A stretch of DNA of 64,000 nucleotides from Lactiplantibacillus daowaiensis (GCF_005405085.1 NZ_BJDJ01000012.1:1-64000), one strand, 5' to 3'; positions 44,315 to 59,053 are shown, counted from the first letter of the stretch. The notes: generated from the letters alone by a model not told the origin. Numbers and translations: made by a program.

Positions 44315-44570
44315 TGATTTGTTCCTCCTTGGAAATCGGTTGGCGTCGAAGTGAAAACTTCATTGGCACCGGATCAAAACCACCCTTTACAAACGGGTGA
44401 CAGCGTAAAATACGCGCTATGCCCATTAAGGTGCCCTTAGCGGCGCCAAAACGTTCAATTGCAGTCAACGTATAGGCTGAACAAGTCGGCCAATACCGGC
44501 AATGCGGTGCCGTCCCGGCAGAGATGACCCGTTGATACCAGCGAATACTGCTTATTAAAATCCGTTGCAC
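44298..44570 (-). CDS. yidD: YidD membrane protein insertion efficiency factor
   Basis: The 90 residues show the full family signature: [30 protein letters not shown], with the conserved Cys pair, and [20 protein letters not shown]. An amphipathic N-terminal helix attaches it to the membrane, where it assists YidC-dependent insertion. It lies 2 bases from the mbl stop. Confidence 0.95.
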   Translation of the reverse strand: MQRILISSIRWYQRVISAGTAPHCRYWPTCSAYTLTAIERFGAAKGTLMGIARILRCHPFVKGGFDPVPMKFSLRRQPISKEEQISVKKR

Positions 44571-44572
44571 GC

Positions 44573-45568
44573 CTATTTTTTACCTGCTTTTTGCATATGT
44601 TCGAGCAAAATACCGGCACCTTGCGCCACATTGTTCAATGGGTGTTCAGCAACCACAACGGGCACTTTTAAGTTTTGGCTGATCAATTGATCCAAGCCAC
44701 TCAAAAGCGCACCCCCACCAGTTAACGTAATCCCACGATCAATAATATCGGAAGCAATTTCTGGTGGTAAAGTTTCCATCACATGATGAGCCGTGCTGAC
44801 AATTTGCATCAAGGTTTCATGGATCGCCACTTCAACTTCATTTGAGTCAATTTCAATTGATCGTGGCATCCCAGTAACCGTATCACGCCCACGTACTTGC
44901 ATGTGTTTGTCATCATCGCCATCTTGTTTGAAGACTTGCGCGATTTGAATCTTCACTTGTTCAGCACTACGTTCACCAATCAACAAGTGATGTTCATCCT
45001 TAACATAGTTAACGATGTCTTGGTTCATCCGATCGCCAGCCATCCGTAATGAGCTGCTGGCAACGATATCCCCTAATGATAAGACGGCAATATCACTCGT
45101 CCCACCACCGATATCAATGACCATGTTACCGCGTGGTTGGAAAATGTCCATCCCCGCACCAATCGCGGCAACCTTTGGTTCGACTTCCAAATAAACCTTG
45201 TTACCACCAGACTTTTCAGCCGCTTGTAAAATCGCCTTGCGTTCGATTTCAGTGGTGTTAGTTGGCGTACAAATCATAATACTTGGTCGTGACATAATGC
45301 CCCGAACGTTTAATTTTTTAATGAAGTAAGACAGCATCTCTTCGGTTACATCAAAATCCGAAATAACGCCATCTTTCAATGGCCGGATTGCCCGAATGTT
45401 GCTAGGGGTTTTACCAACCATTTGGTAAGCTTCTGACCCCACCGCTAAGACTTGATTCGTGTTCGTATCAATCGCAACGACAGAGGGTTCGTTTAACACG
45501 ATCCCTTTCCCCGAAACGTAAATCAAAACATTGGCAGTACCCAAGTCGATACCAATATCTAAAGCCAT
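44573..45568 (-). CDS. mbl: MreB-like rod shape protein Mbl
   Basis: A second bacterial actin, 331 residues, with [28 protein letters not shown] and [11 protein letters not shown]. The start at 45568 follows GAGAGGAG; the frame runs on to 45658 without a site. By position (yidD and rodA downstream, murA upstream) it corresponds to Mbl rather than MreB. It has its own promoter. Confidence 0.92.
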   Translation of the reverse strand: MALDIGIDLGTANVLIYVSGKGIVLNEPSVVAIDTNTNQVLAVGSEAYQMVGKTPSNIRAIRPLKDGVISDFDVTEEMLSYFIKKLNVRGIMSRPSIMICTPTNTTEIERKAILQAAEKSGGNKVYLEVEPKVAAIGAGMDIFQPRGNMVIDIGGGTSDIAVLSLGDIVASSSLRMAGDRMNQDIVNYVKDEHHLLIGERSAEQVKIQIAQVFKQDGDDDKHMQVRGRDTVTGMPRSIEIDSNEVEVAIHETLMQIVSTAHHVMETLPPEIASDIIDRGITLTGGGALLSGLDQLISQNLKVPVVVAEHPLNNVAQGAGILLEHMQKAGKK

Positions 45569-45607
45569 GTTTTTTCTCCTCTCAAACTTACAGTTATACA
45601 ACAAACA

Positions 45608-45635
45608 ATTATAGCATACCCCATCAGGGTCTGAA
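45608..45635 (-). promoter_or_regulatory. Promoter of the mbl operon
   Basis: Minus-strand TTCAGA (45630-45635), 16-base spacer ending TATGC, TATAAT (45608-45613), an extended -10. Confidence 0.75.
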
Positions 45636-45686
45636 CAGCCTGCATCCAGTGCTAGCAAGCCCCTGAAGCCCGAATTTTAACGAAGC

Positions 45687-46241
45687 TTAATCATCTTGAC
45701 GACGTGACCAAGCATCAACCGTTAACGAATAAATGGCTTCATCCACATATGCGCCATTAACAAACGCATTTTCTGGTAACGTCGCGTCCAAATGATATTG
45801 CCGCCGTTCAGCAACTGCGCGGCTCGCTTGATTGGCAACATCGGCATTCAATTGCAACTTGTGTAAGTCTAATTCCGTATAGGCAATCTCTTCCAAGCGT
45901 TCCAGTGACTTAGTCATCACGCCATGACCGACAAAGTCAGCGCCTAGCCAGTAGCCGATTTCGCCACGATGATTAGCCGCACTGATATTATGAATATCTA
46001 ACATCCCAGCAACTTCACCATCAACGATAATTGTCGTAATGAACACTTCACCACGCGCTTGCTTGGTCAGCATGCTTTCAATAAAGCGTTGTTCATCAGC
46101 TACAGTAGCGGTCGCATCCACCCATGCCATCCATGGCTTCAAATGCGCACGATTAGCGTCAATTAAAGCAAATAAGGGTTCAGCATCGCCGATTTCGGTC
46201 GGCTTCAATGAGATGTGTTGGTCAATTATATTAATAAACAT
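45687..46241 (-). CDS. GNAT acetyltransferase (RimJ/RimL type)
   Basis: The 184 residues have RimL-like features: ISLKPTEIGDAEPLFALIDANRAHLKPWMAWV at the start and the acetyl-CoA motif around RGEIGYWLGADFVGHGVMTKSL. The substrate could be a ribosomal-protein N terminus or a small amine. The ATG at 46241 has GGAGG upstream; the longer frame to 46292 runs into the murA terminator. Confidence 0.85.
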   Translation of the reverse strand: MFINIIDQHISLKPTEIGDAEPLFALIDANRAHLKPWMAWVDATATVADEQRFIESMLTKQARGEVFITTIIVDGEVAGMLDIHNISAANHRGEIGYWLGADFVGHGVMTKSLERLEEIAYTELDLHKLQLNADVANQASRAVAERRQYHLDATLPENAFVNGAYVDEAIYSLTVDAWSRRQDD

Positions 46242-46273
46242 AGTTTCCTCCTGAATGTGCGGCAATTTTTCCG

Positions 46274-46316
46274 TAAAAAAACCTTCAAACACGATTTTAT
46301 CGTATTTTGAAGGTTT
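46274..46316 (-). terminator. Terminator after murA
   Basis: AACCTTCAAA (46280-46289) pairs with TTTGAAGGTT (46306-46315), inner ACGA/TCGT helix; seven T on the minus strand. Confidence 0.9.
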
Positions 46317-46336
46317 TGGTTAGACCTATTTCAAGT

Positions 46337-47653
46337 TTATTCGGCCGCTTGGTCCACAAAATCAGGATTTAAGGCATACACGGCTTCATCCGGTACGTCG
46401 ATTCGTTTGATTTCAGCGCCAAGCTTGGCTAACTTACCATGGAAATTAAAGTAGCCACGATCCAAATACTTCAAGTTTGTGACTTCGGTGTAGCCCCGAC
46501 TGACCAACCCAGCAATCACTAGGGCAGCGGCGGCACGCAAATCAGTAGCGGCAACTTGCGCCCCATTGAAATTCGTTGGGCCATACATAATAACAGAACG
46601 ACCTTCCACCTTGAAATCAGCATTCATCCGCCGTAGCTCATCTAAATGCATGAAGCGATTTTCAAAGACCGTTTCAGTCAATAAGCTCGTCCCTTGGGCA
46701 CACAACTGCAAAATCGTCATTTGTGGCTGCATATCCGTTGGAAACCCGGGATGTGGCATCGTTTTAACCGACGTTGGTTTCAGCGTGACAGGTCCAATGA
46801 CCCGAATCCCGCCAGCTTCTTCAGTGACCCGCACGCCCATTTCACGCATTTTAGAGATCAACGGTTTGTTATGTTCGGCAATCGCATCTTCAATCAAAAC
46901 GTTCCCTTGTGTCACCGCTGCAGCGACCATAAAGGTACCCGCTTCAATGCGGTCTTGCACGATACTATGGTCACAGCCATGTAAAGCGGTAACCCCTTCG
47001 ATCCGAATCGTCTCAGTCCCAGCACCAGTGACTTTAGCACCCATTTGATTCAAATAGTTAGCCAAATCAACGATTTCCGGTTCCCGCGCCACGTTTTCCA
47101 TAATCGTGGTGCCTTTAGCTAACGTTGCCGCCATCATAATATTTTGGGTGGCGCCCACACTTGGGAAGTCTAAATAAATCGTCGCACCATGTAAGTGTTG
47201 GGCCGTTGCTTCAACGTACCCATCATGGCGTTCAATTTCAGCACCCAAGGCATTTAAACCTTTCAAGTGTAGGTCAATTGGCCGCGAACCAATCGCACAG
47301 CCACTAGGCATCGCCACTTTAGCATGACCAAGTCGGGCTAACAATGGCCCCATCACCACGATCGAGGCCCGCATCTTAGAAACATACTGGAATGGGGCTT
47401 CTGATGACAGGTCGTGACTCGCATCAATATTAATTTCTTTATTAATTTCATCAAAATCAACTTTTGCATTCAAAAAACGCAAGACGTTGTTCATGGTGAA
47501 CACGTCTGATAACACGGGCACGTTGGTCAAGTGGGTCGTACCAGAACTAGCTAATAAGCCCGCTGCTAAAATCGGTAAAACCGCATTTTTAGCGCCTTCA
47601 ATATGCACATGACCCGTTAAACGCCGACCGCCATGAACTACAATTTCTTCCAT
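46337..47653 (-). CDS. murA: UDP-N-acetylglucosamine 1-carboxyvinyltransferase MurA
   Basis: MurA performs the first committed step of peptidoglycan synthesis, adding enolpyruvate from PEP to UDP-GlcNAc. The catalytic Cys119 is in [18 protein letters not shown], so the fosfomycin-target Cys is intact. [13 protein letters not shown] and [19 protein letters not shown] are present. The ATG at 47653 has GGAGGG upstream, giving 438 residues. Its order after the atp operon and DUF1146 corresponds to murAA of Bacillus subtilis. Confidence 0.97.
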   Translation of the reverse strand: MEEIVVHGGRRLTGHVHIEGAKNAVLPILAAGLLASSGTTHLTNVPVLSDVFTMNNVLRFLNAKVDFDEINKEINIDASHDLSSEAPFQYVSKMRASIVVMGPLLARLGHAKVAMPSGCAIGSRPIDLHLKGLNALGAEIERHDGYVEATAQHLHGATIYLDFPSVGATQNIMMAATLAKGTTIMENVAREPEIVDLANYLNQMGAKVTGAGTETIRIEGVTALHGCDHSIVQDRIEAGTFMVAAAVTQGNVLIEDAIAEHNKPLISKMREMGVRVTEEAGGIRVIGPVTLKPTSVKTMPHPGFPTDMQPQMTILQLCAQGTSLLTETVFENRFMHLDELRRMNADFKVEGRSVIMYGPTNFNGAQVAATDLRAAAALVIAGLVSRGYTEVTNLKYLDRGYFNFHGKLAKLGAEIKRIDVPDEAVYALNPDFVDQAAE

Positions 47654-47681
47654 GGATAAACCCTCCATACATTCGCGATTA

Positions 47682-47915
47682 TTAACGTACTAGATACACA
47701 AGATTTCGGACTGCATCAAAAAAGCTCCAGAAAAACTGACTAGCTGTGTAGCCAATGACCACCGCCAACAACACGATTAACGCCCGTGCTTGCTGCGGTG
47801 CTCTGGCATCCATCTTGCGATCCAATCGCAAGGGTTGCAACGCCCAAAAAGCAATCCAAATAAATAAAAATTGACTAACGAGGTTTAATAGCGCTTGAAC
47901 GCCTAAATAGCGCAA
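47682..47915 (-). CDS. DUF1146 family membrane protein (YwzB-like)
   Basis: A small protein with two transmembrane helices ([19 protein letters not shown] and [18 protein letters not shown]). The family sits between the atp operon and murA in Bacilli, as here; function unknown. The frame opens with a TTG at 47924 directly against AAGGAG. The TTG at 47915, 9 bases from that site, is a better start and gives 77 residues. Confidence 0.85.
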   Translation of the reverse strand: MRYLGVQALLNLVSQFLFIWIAFWALQPLRLDRKMDARAPQQARALIVLLAVVIGYTASQFFWSFFDAVRNLVYLVR

Positions 47916-48349
47916 TTCGCTCAACTCCTTGTTGGTTTCCTAATCATCATAACATAGGAAGTGTCGCTATAAATATTACATTTTACAATTTCATTACATT
48001 TTCCTGGATTAGACACAGCTAAATGGTTAGTTAAGTGACAACTATTGTTCAAGTATCTAAAAGTCAAGCAAATGCCCCTATCCACGGCCATAATTGGACC
48101 TGACCAAAGGTATGACTCGCACTTGTATCGGCTTGACCTTATGCCTGATTTTCGCGTTGGCGTTTGGCACCCTTGCCGTCTTCGGCGTGGCTCGACCTGT
48201 GCCAAAGGTCGCGACCGACCCATCCCGCAAATTCAGCGTAAAACAAAAAGCACCGACAACCAAAATTGGTTGCGGTGCTTTGATTAGCTTTTACGCTCGT
48301 GCGACATTGCACACATCAATCAACTTGCACCTAGATGCAAGTTTGACGA
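47916..48349. other. Intergenic region between DUF1146 and atpC
   Basis: 434 bases: the atp terminator (48244-48281), then a GC-rich stretch (48070-48240) with an imperfect direct repeat, GACCTGACCAAAGGT (48097-48111) and GACCTGTGCCAAAGGT (48194-48209), and an AT-rich part next to DUF1146 that should hold its promoter. A plus-strand frame here lacks a ribosome site. Confidence 0.5.
48244..48281 (-). terminator. Terminator of the ATP synthase operon
   Basis: AAAGCACCG plus CAACCA pairs with TGGTTG plus CGGTGCTTT across AAAT; the minus strand continues TTTTTGTTTT. Confidence 0.88.
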
Positions 48350-48778
48350 CTAGTGATGGGCAACGTTCAATCGGTTCATAGCCCGCCGCAAAGCGACTTG
48401 GGCCCGGGCCAACTCAGCATCATCATGCTTTTGTTGGGCCGCTTGAATCCGACTTTCTGCTCGTTTCCGCGCATTTTCCGCCCGCGCAACGTCGATATCA
48501 TTTTGACGTTCAGCACTATCGGCCACAATGGTCGCCGTGTTGTTACTGAATTCTACGAAGCCACCGTTAACGGCAATTTCGTCGTCTTCTTGATCAGTTT
48601 CGACTTGTTTGATACGGACCTCGTCAATTGCTAAAGACGCAATTACGGGGATGTGATTAGGCAAAATCCCTAATTCGCCGTCAATCGTACGTACGATCAA
48701 CATTGGCGTCTTATTTTCATAGACCTGACCGTCTGGAGTTACGATGCTAACGGTTAATGAGTTTGCATTGTCAGCCAT
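48350..48778 (-). CDS. atpC: ATP synthase F1 epsilon subunit
   Basis: The 142 residues show the N-terminal beta-sandwich (LTVSIVTPDGQVYENKTPMLIVRTIDGELGILPNHIPV) and the C-terminal helix-turn-helix (ARAENARKRAESRIQAA... AQVALRRAMNRL) that inhibits ATP hydrolysis. Last gene of atpBEFHAGDC. Confidence 0.97.
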   Translation of the reverse strand: MADNANSLTVSIVTPDGQVYENKTPMLIVRTIDGELGILPNHIPVIASLAIDEVRIKQVETDQEDDEIAVNGGFVEFSNNTATIVADSAERQNDIDVARAENARKRAESRIQAAQQKHDDAELARAQVALRRAMNRLNVAHH

Positions 48779-48789
48779 GTTAACCCCTC

Positions 48790-50199
<1,410 letters not shown>

Positions 50200-50217
50200 T
50201 TAATTCCTCCCAATTCG

Positions 50218-51162
50218 TTATTCTTGCGCAACCAAACCACCAGTGATTTCGGTAATTTCAGTGGTAATAGCAGCTTGACGTGCGCGGTTATATTTCAGAT
50301 TTAATTTATCAATTAAATCGCCAGCGTTATCTGATGCAGCTTTCATCGCGGTTGACGATGAAGCATGTTCAGCAGTTTTGGCATCCAAAATGGCACCGTA
50401 AACTAAACTTTCAGCGTATTGTGGCAATACGGCTGACAAAATCGCTTCTTCCGAAGGTTCCATTTCATATTCGGGTCCAACATCGACTCGACTATCTTTG
50501 GCTTTACGGTTATCTTGTTCACTTTGTTCAAAGGTTTCTTCAGAAATCGGCAGCATTTTAACTGACCGGAATCCTGATGATAACCGGTTGATAAAGTGAT
50601 TATAGAACACGTAAAGTTCATCAAAGACTTCATTATGGTACATGGAAGTAACGGTTTTGACGATTTCACGAACTTCTTTGAAGGTTGGCACGTCAGAGAC
50701 GCCGCGGTATTCATAGGCCACGTTTAAGCCATTCTTCTTATAAAAGTCCGCACCAGTACCACCAACCGCCAAAACGACCGCGTTATCAGCGTTTAATTGG
50801 TGGTCTTGCATAAAGGCATTCGTCTGTTTTAAGACACTGCTATTATAACTACCAACTAACCCCCGGTCGGAGGTGATCACTAATAATCCGGTACGTTTAA
50901 CGGGGCGTTGTGCCAACAATTCGCTCACCGAAATGGTGTTGGAATTACTGTTGGGAACGCCGGCACTAGCTGACATCAGATGAGCTTTGGCAAGATGAGA
51001 AACGATGCTTTCAACCTTAGAAGCATACACCTGATACGTGCCAGTATGCTTTTGAATCTGGCTCAACTTTGAGGTTGAGACCATTTGCATAGCTGACGTG
51101 ATCTGATGAGTCTTCTTGGTTGATTCAATCCGGCGTTTAACATCCATTAATGATTCTGCCAT
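50218..51162 (-). CDS. atpG: ATP synthase F1 gamma subunit
   Basis: The 314-residue rotor shaft has the conserved N-terminal helix ([26 protein letters not shown]), [17 protein letters not shown] and the C-terminal helix with [35 protein letters not shown]. It is slightly longer than the E. coli form through a central insertion (about residues 195-225). Confidence 0.98.
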   Translation of the reverse strand: MAESLMDVKRRIESTKKTHQITSAMQMVSTSKLSQIQKHTGTYQVYASKVESIVSHLAKAHLMSASAGVPNSNSNTISVSELLAQRPVKRTGLLVITSDRGLVGSYNSSVLKQTNAFMQDHQLNADNAVVLAVGGTGADFYKKNGLNVAYEYRGVSDVPTFKEVREIVKTVTSMYHNEVFDELYVFYNHFINRLSSGFRSVKMLPISEETFEQSEQDNRKAKDSRVDVGPEYEMEPSEEAILSAVLPQYAESLVYGAILDAKTAEHASSSTAMKAASDNAGDLIDKLNLKYNRARQAAITTEITEITGGLVAQE

Positions 51163-51192
51163 GCACTACTCACCATCCTTTTCAGCTCTTAA

Positions 51193-53279
<2,087 letters not shown>

Positions 53280-53290
<11 letters not shown>

Positions 53291-53795
53291 GCTTTCCCAA
53301 CCCTTCAATATACGAATTAATTAATGCTTGTTGGCCTTCAGGGTCTAATTGCTTCTTGATAATCTTCGAAGCAATTTGGACAGAAATGTCAGCAACGTCA
53401 GATTGGACGTTCTTTAAGGCATCCTGACGCTCCTGTTCAATATCCTTGCGCGCGCTTTGTTTATACTGCGTTGCTTCGTTTTGCGCGTCAGCGACAATGC
53501 TGGCCCGTTGTTTTTCACCACTTTGCTTAGCATCAGCGACGATATCGCTTGCTTCGCTCCGTGAGTGTGATAACGCTTCGCGACGTTGGTCAGCTAAATC
53601 GCTCGCTTCTTTGCGGGATTTTTCAGCCGTATCAATATCGTTGGCAATCTTGTTAGCCCGTTCACCCATCATTTTAGTGATTGGATTCCACGCAACTAAC
53701 GCAATCAACGCCATCAAAATAATAAAACTAATCGCAATAAATAACATGTCGCCCAGATATAGACCGGATGCACCGATAATTAAATGCGAGAGCAT
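53280..53795 (-). CDS. atpF: ATP synthase F0 subunit b
   Basis: The 171-residue stator has one N-terminal membrane helix (LFIAISFIILMALIALVAW) and a long charged coiled coil rich in Ala, Ser, Lys and Asp, ending at the delta-binding tail. Confidence 0.96.
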
Positions 53796-53848
53796 CTAAT
53801 GACACCTCCTTCTTCCATTTTGATAAAAATGAATCTGTTATCCAATGA

Positions 53849-54818
<970 letters not shown>

Positions 54819-54902
54819 AGAATATCACCTCTTTCCTTAATTTCGGTGTCAGGATAACCATAACGTGTACTCAACATAACGTCAATTGTATCGAAACATG
54901 AA

Positions 54903-54930
54903 ATAGTAAATTAGAGTTACCCCTAATCAA
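54903..54930 (-). promoter_or_regulatory. Probable promoter of the ATP synthase operon
   Basis: Minus-strand TTGATT (54925-54930), 16-base spacer, TACTAT (54903-54908). Confidence 0.6.
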
Positions 54931-54998
54931 AATACAATGGTAATAATACCACCACGGCAATAAAAATTCAAAATAATTTCAACTTTTTATTTATTAGC

Positions 54999-55049
54999 AA
55001 AAATCCTATGACATCAAGCTTTCACGTTGCTTTCATGTCATAGGATTTT
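54999..55049 (-). terminator. Terminator after the uracil permease gene
   Basis: AAATCCTATGACAT (55001-55014) pairs with ATGTCATAGGATTT (55035-55048), a perfect 14-base stem, with T-rich sequence on the minus strand. Confidence 0.88.
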
Positions 55050-55095
55050 CATAAACTCGCATTAGTTTTCACTTTTTAAGAAAGTATGCTAGCGC

Positions 55096-56376
55096 TTACT
55101 GTTCGTTAACGGCCGCCTTTGGCAGTACTAAATTCATAATAATACCAAGCACAGTTGCGACTGCTAAACCACTAAATTGGAAAGTGCCTAATTGTAAGTA
55201 CGCATTCCCAATCCCAATGACTAAAACAGCCGATGCAATCATTAAGTTACGCTTTTGATTAAAGTCAACTTGGTTATCAATTAAGATCCGCATCCCACTA
55301 GACGCAATGACCCCAAATAACAAGAAGCTGACGCCACCGATAACCGGTGATGGAATACTTTGAATCAAAGCAGATAGTTTGCCGACAAAACTAAAGATGA
55401 TGGCAAACAAGGCCGCCCCACCCAGGACATAAATACTGTGTACCCGAGTAATTGCAAGGACCCCAATATTTTCACCATAAGAGGTCACTGGTGGGCCCCC
55501 GACGAAACCGGCAATAATTGACGCAGTCCCATCCCCAGCTAACGTATGATTCAAGCCAGGATCTTTGAAGAAGTTTCGTTTGGTTAACTTATTTAACACC
55601 ATGATATGCCCCATATGTTCGGACATCGTGACAAAGGCAATCGGTGCCATACTTAAAATGGCGCCCCAATAAATACCCGGATGATAAGTCACAAATGGGA
55701 TTTGGAAGTCAGGCATGGCAAACCATTTAGCAGCCATGACTGGTGCAAAATTGACAATGCCAAACATGACCGCAATCAAATAGCCACAAACGATCCCTAA
55801 CAAGATTGGGACTAAGCTCATAAAGCCACGTAAGTACATGTTAAAGATGACGGTTAAGATCATCGTTAACATGGCAACCGCAAAGAAGCGCAAGTCATAA
55901 TGGCTACCATTGATCGTCGCATCTTTAGCGGCGGTGCTAGCTAATGACAAGCCGATAACCATGACGATTGGCCCAACAACGATTGGCGGCAAGGCCTTAT
56001 CGATCCAATCAGATCCAATCAACGTGACTAACAGACTAACAATCAGGTAAACGACCCCAACCGCAACGGTCCCTTGGGCAATCGCTGGATAACCAGCCGT
56101 CTTCATCAACGACTGCATCACGACGATAAACGAAAAACTTGACCCCATGTACGCCGGAATCTTATGCCGGGTAATCAAGATATACATCAATGTCCCGACC
56201 CCAGAACTGAATAACGCAATCCCTGGGTTTAATCCAACCAGAATTGGGACCAACACCGTCGAACCAAACATTGAGAATAAATGCTGAATCGATAACCCGA
56301 GCCAACTCCCAAACTTTGGTCGGTCGTGAATGTCCAAGACGACATCGTCATTATGAAACGCCGTTTGCTTTGCCAT
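55096..56376 (-). CDS. pyrP: Uracil permease (UraA/PyrP, NCS2 family)
   Basis: The symporter imports uracil. The start region QHLFSMFGSTVLVPILVGLNPGIALFSSGVGTL, MSEHMGHIMVLNKLTKRN and GFVGGPPVTSYGENIGVLAITRV are NCS2 uracil-transporter signatures; about 12 to 14 membrane helices. The ATG at 56376 follows AAGGGGTG and gives 426 residues; the frame to 56484 runs through the attenuator hairpin. Control is by a PyrR-type attenuator, so uracil/UMP should repress it. Confidence 0.94.
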   Translation of the reverse strand: MAKQTAFHNDDVVLDIHDRPKFGSWLGLSIQHLFSMFGSTVLVPILVGLNPGIALFSSGVGTLMYILITRHKIPAYMGSSFSFIVVMQSLMKTAGYPAIAQGTVAVGVVYLIVSLLVTLIGSDWIDKALPPIVVGPIVMVIGLSLASTAAKDATINGSHYDLRFFAVAMLTMILTVIFNMYLRGFMSLVPILLGIVCGYLIAVMFGIVNFAPVMAAKWFAMPDFQIPFVTYHPGIYWGAILSMAPIAFVTMSEHMGHIMVLNKLTKRNFFKDPGLNHTLAGDGTASIIAGFVGGPPVTSYGENIGVLAITRVHSIYVLGGAALFAIIFSFVGKLSALIQSIPSPVIGGVSFLLFGVIASSGMRILIDNQVDFNQKRNLMIASAVLVIGIGNAYLQLGTFQFSGLAVATVLGIIMNLVLPKAAVNEQ

Positions 56377-56412
56377 AACGCACCCCTTATATTGAATAAT
56401 TGATAAAAGAAA

Positions 56413-56447
56413 AGACAGACCCCCACTCAAAAGCGGCTGGTCTGTCT
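56413..56447 (-). terminator. Attenuator terminator of the uracil permease leader
   Basis: AGACAGACC (56413-56421) pairs with GGTCTGTCT (56439-56447); on the minus strand TTTCTTTT follows. It is formed when PyrR-UMP stabilises the upstream anti-antiterminator. Confidence 0.85.
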
Positions 56448-56530
56448 GAATAGCGTTCACCCACTGCGGGTAAACGTCCGTCATCCTTTTCAGCCTCTCT
56501 GAGCTAAATTAAAGGAACTGTTTAATTGTT
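56413..56530 (-). promoter_or_regulatory. PyrR-binding attenuator leader
   Basis: The minus-strand leader contains CTCAGAGAGGCTGAA (56488-56502), which matches the CAGAGAGGCT core of PyrR-binding loops in pyr leaders, followed by the terminator. No pyr biosynthesis genes or pyrR are in the window. Confidence 0.82.
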
Positions 56531-56536
56531 GTACCT

Positions 56537-56565
56537 AGAATAGCTGAGTTGATTATGTTTGTCAA
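56537..56565 (-). promoter_or_regulatory. Promoter of the uracil permease gene
   Basis: Minus-strand consensus TTGACA (56560-56565), 17-base spacer, TATTCT (56537-56542). Confidence 0.85.
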
Positions 56566-56783
56566 TAGTTGTTGACGGTTTACGCTTTAAACTGAGACAC
56601 GACTAAGCCGACATCCGGTTCAGGTCGTTACAACCTGCAGGTACCATTGATAGCCATGTCCACCTACAACTTGACCAAGCAACGGTGTCATTTATCACGC
56701 TATTATATAGCGTTACTACTATATTATATCAATCTATTTGAATATAGATTGCATCGAATCTTCCTTAGTAAAAAAACGGCACA
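56566..56783. other. Intergenic stretch between the permease promoter and the upp terminator
   Basis: A GC-richer segment (56585-56690) is followed by AT-rich palindromes such as ATCTATTTGAATATAGAT. No gene or clear regulatory motif is seen. Confidence 0.4.
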
Positions 56784-56825
56784 CAAAAAGCGCGCTTAAT
56801 CTGTTATCAGATCAACCACGCTTTT
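56784..56825 (-). terminator. Terminator after upp
   Basis: AAAAGCGCGCTTAATCTG (56786-56803) pairs with CAGATCAACCACGCTTTT (56808-56825) with two mismatched positions; TTTTTGTG on the minus strand. Confidence 0.8.
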
Positions 56826-56843
56826 CACATCTAATCAGTTAAT

Positions 56844-57473
56844 TTACTTGGTACCAAATAACCGGTCACCAGCATCGCCCAAACCAGGAACGATGTAGCC
56901 ATCTTCATTCAAATGGTCGTCTAATGCGGCAGTATAAATATCAATATCTGGGTGAGCTTCTTGTAACGCTTTAACACCTTCAGGAGCCGCAACTAAGCAC
57001 ATGAACTTAATATTGCTAGCGCCCCGCTTCTTTAACATATCCATTGCCATGATAGCTGAACCACCAGTGGCTAACATTGGATCAACCACAAATAATTGAC
57101 GTTGTGAAATATCACTAGGTAATTTCACAAAGTATTCAACTGGTTTCAATGTCTTTTCATCACGATACATCCCGACATGACCAACCTTAGCTGCTGGAAT
57201 CATGTTTAAGACCCCATCAACCATCCCAAGACCGGCACGCAAGATTGGCACAATGGCAACTTTCTTACCGGCTAATGTCTTTTGCGTGGTTTTCGTGATT
57301 GGCGTTTCAATTTCAATATCCTTCAATGGCATATCCCGTGAAACTTCATAAGCCATTAAGGTCGAAATTTCGTTGACCATTTCCCGAAAAACTTTAGTGC
57401 CACATTCTTTTTCCCGAATGATCGTTAACTTATGTTGAATGAGCGGATGATTTAAAACCTCGAACTTACCCAT
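56844..57473 (-). CDS. upp: Uracil phosphoribosyltransferase
   Basis: Upp salvages uracil to UMP with PRPP. The 209 residues from the ATG at 57473 begin [20 protein letters not shown], like the Bacillus protein. The PRPP loop [15 protein letters not shown] and [17 protein letters not shown] are present. The AAGGAG site is 13 bases upstream, rather far. It works with the uracil permease. Confidence 0.96.
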   Translation of the reverse strand: MGKFEVLNHPLIQHKLTIIREKECGTKVFREMVNEISTLMAYEVSRDMPLKDIEIETPITKTTQKTLAGKKVAIVPILRAGLGMVDGVLNMIPAAKVGHVGMYRDEKTLKPVEYFVKLPSDISQRQLFVVDPMLATGGSAIMAMDMLKKRGASNIKFMCLVAAPEGVKALQEAHPDIDIYTAALDDHLNEDGYIVPGLGDAGDRLFGTK

Positions 57474-57519
57474 GTTATGCTGCACGCTCCTTAGTGATTT
57501 CTTTCTATTGTAGCTAATT

Positions 57520-57650
57520 TAGTCTAAAAAAACTAGGGTAGAACTGGAAAGCAACTCAAAAAAAGTGAGTATTCAGTTCAAATTTCCGAATGTTCGAGCA
57601 TTTCCACCAAGTCTATCTCAACTAATTAGTTGTTATCGTTGCTAGTATAC
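57520..57650 (-). promoter_or_regulatory. upp leader region with hairpin and two T-tracts
   Basis: On the minus strand TATACT (near 57647) could be a -10. Downstream GAACTG...CAGTTC forms a long hairpin, with T-tracts near 57560-57566 and 57525-57531. I cannot match it to a known riboswitch or to a PyrR site, and neither T-tract follows a clean stem. Confidence 0.35.
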
Positions 57651-57704
57651 CGCATAATGTTCGCTATTAGTGCCGTAAAAACGCTTTTACAATAAAAATA
57701 ATGA

Positions 57705-57748
57705 TAAAAAAACACCAGCTAATCAAGTTTTCATGATTGACTGGTGTT
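57705..57748 (-). terminator. Terminator after glyA
   Basis: AACACCAGCTAATCA (57711-57725) pairs with TGATTGACTGGTGTT (57734-57748); seven T on the minus strand. Confidence 0.92.
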
Positions 57749-57758
57749 CGCTTAATTT

Positions 57759-58997
57759 TTAGTCAACATCAATAGGATGTTTGGCAGTTAAAGCCATCGC
57801 TTGATCCTTAACGGCTTCAAGATTTTCCGCATTCTCAGGGTCTTGTAAGACTTGTAAAATCAACTTAGCGACTTCAGCCGCATCCGCTTCATTAAAGCCA
57901 CGGGTCGTAATGGCTGGTGTACCTAAGCGAATGCCAGAGGTCTTAAAGGCGCCTAACGTTTCATTAGGAATCGCTTCTTTATTAACGGTGATATAAACCG
58001 TATCCAACAAGTCTTGGACTTGGCGCCCGTTTAAGCCGGATTTAGTGACGTCTAACGTCAACAGATGATTATCCGTCCCACCGGAAATGACCCGCACTAA
58101 GTCTGAGTCATTAAAGACCGCAGCCATTGCTTGGGCGTTCTTAATAATTTGTTGTGCATACGTCTTGAATTCTGGTTGTAAATCTTCGCCTAAAGCAACG
58201 GCCTTACCAGCAATCACGTGATCTAACGGACCGCCTTGGTTGCCAGGGAAAACAGCGGAGTTGATTTTCTTACCATATTCAGCCTTCGCCAAAATCATCC
58301 CACCACGGGGGCCACGTAAGGTCTTATGCGTGGTCGTGGTGACCACATCAGCATATGGCACTGGACTAGGATGTAATCCCGCTGCAACTAACCCCGCAAT
58401 ATGGGCCATGTCGACCATCAATAAAGCCCCAACGGCATCCGCAATTTCACGGAACTTGGCAAAATCAATAATCCGACTGTAGGCTGATGCCCCTGCCACG
58501 ATCAACTTTGGCTTGAATGCTTTAGCTTGGGCCAAAATCGCATCATAGTCGAGTTCTTCAGTTTCAGGATTCAAACCATAATCATTAAAATCATAAAGCT
58601 TACCCGAAAAGTTAACACTCGAACCATGCGTTAAATGACCACCGGCATCCAAGGACATGCCCATTACCCGGTCACCAGGTTGGATCAGTGCCATATAAGC
58701 AGCCGCATTAGCTTGTGAGCCAGAATGTGGTTGCACGTTGGCATATTCAGCGCCAAATAATTCTTTAGCCCGATCAATGGCTAAAGTTTCAACTTGATCA
58801 ATAAATTCATTACCACCATAAAAACGATGGCCAGGGTAACCTTCAGAATACTTGTTAGTGAGAACACTGCCTTGAGCGGCGCGCACGCCTTTTGAGACAA
58901 TATTTTCCGAAGCGATTAATTCAATGTTGTGTTGTTGCCGCGCTTGTTCCTTACTAATAGCGGCCCAAACGGCTGGATCTTGTTCTTGGTAATTCAT
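57759..58997 (-). CDS. glyA: Serine hydroxymethyltransferase
   Basis: GlyA interconverts serine and glycine with tetrahydrofolate. The PLP Lys is in [34 protein letters not shown] and HSGSQANAA are typical. The ATG at 58997 follows GAGGAG and gives 412 residues. It is the last gene of tdk-prfA-prmC-tsaC-glyA. Confidence 0.98.
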   Translation of the reverse strand: MNYQEQDPAVWAAISKEQARQQHNIELIASENIVSKGVRAAQGSVLTNKYSEGYPGHRFYGGNEFIDQVETLAIDRAKELFGAEYANVQPHSGSQANAAAYMALIQPGDRVMGMSLDAGGHLTHGSSVNFSGKLYDFNDYGLNPETEELDYDAILAQAKAFKPKLIVAGASAYSRIIDFAKFREIADAVGALLMVDMAHIAGLVAAGLHPSPVPYADVVTTTTHKTLRGPRGGMILAKAEYGKKINSAVFPGNQGGPLDHVIAGKAVALGEDLQPEFKTYAQQIIKNAQAMAAVFNDSDLVRVISGGTDNHLLTLDVTKSGLNGRQVQDLLDTVYITVNKEAIPNETLGAFKTSGIRLGTPAITTRGFNEADAAEVAKLILQVLQDPENAENLEAVKDQAMALTAKHPIDVD

Positions 58998-59053
58998 GAA
59001 TATTCTCCTCCATTTCGCAAGTGACAACTTTCGGGTTTTCCCGATTGCAATTA

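Noticed and set aside
46566-47048. 160-codon plus-strand frame antisense to murA
   Set aside because: murA is fully conserved on the other strand, and the antisense frame has no ribosome site or family resemblance.
48094-48381. 95-codon plus-strand frame with a hydrophobic segment between DUF1146 and atpC
   Set aside because: It has no ribosome site, runs through the atp terminator hairpin and overlaps the 3' end of atpC.
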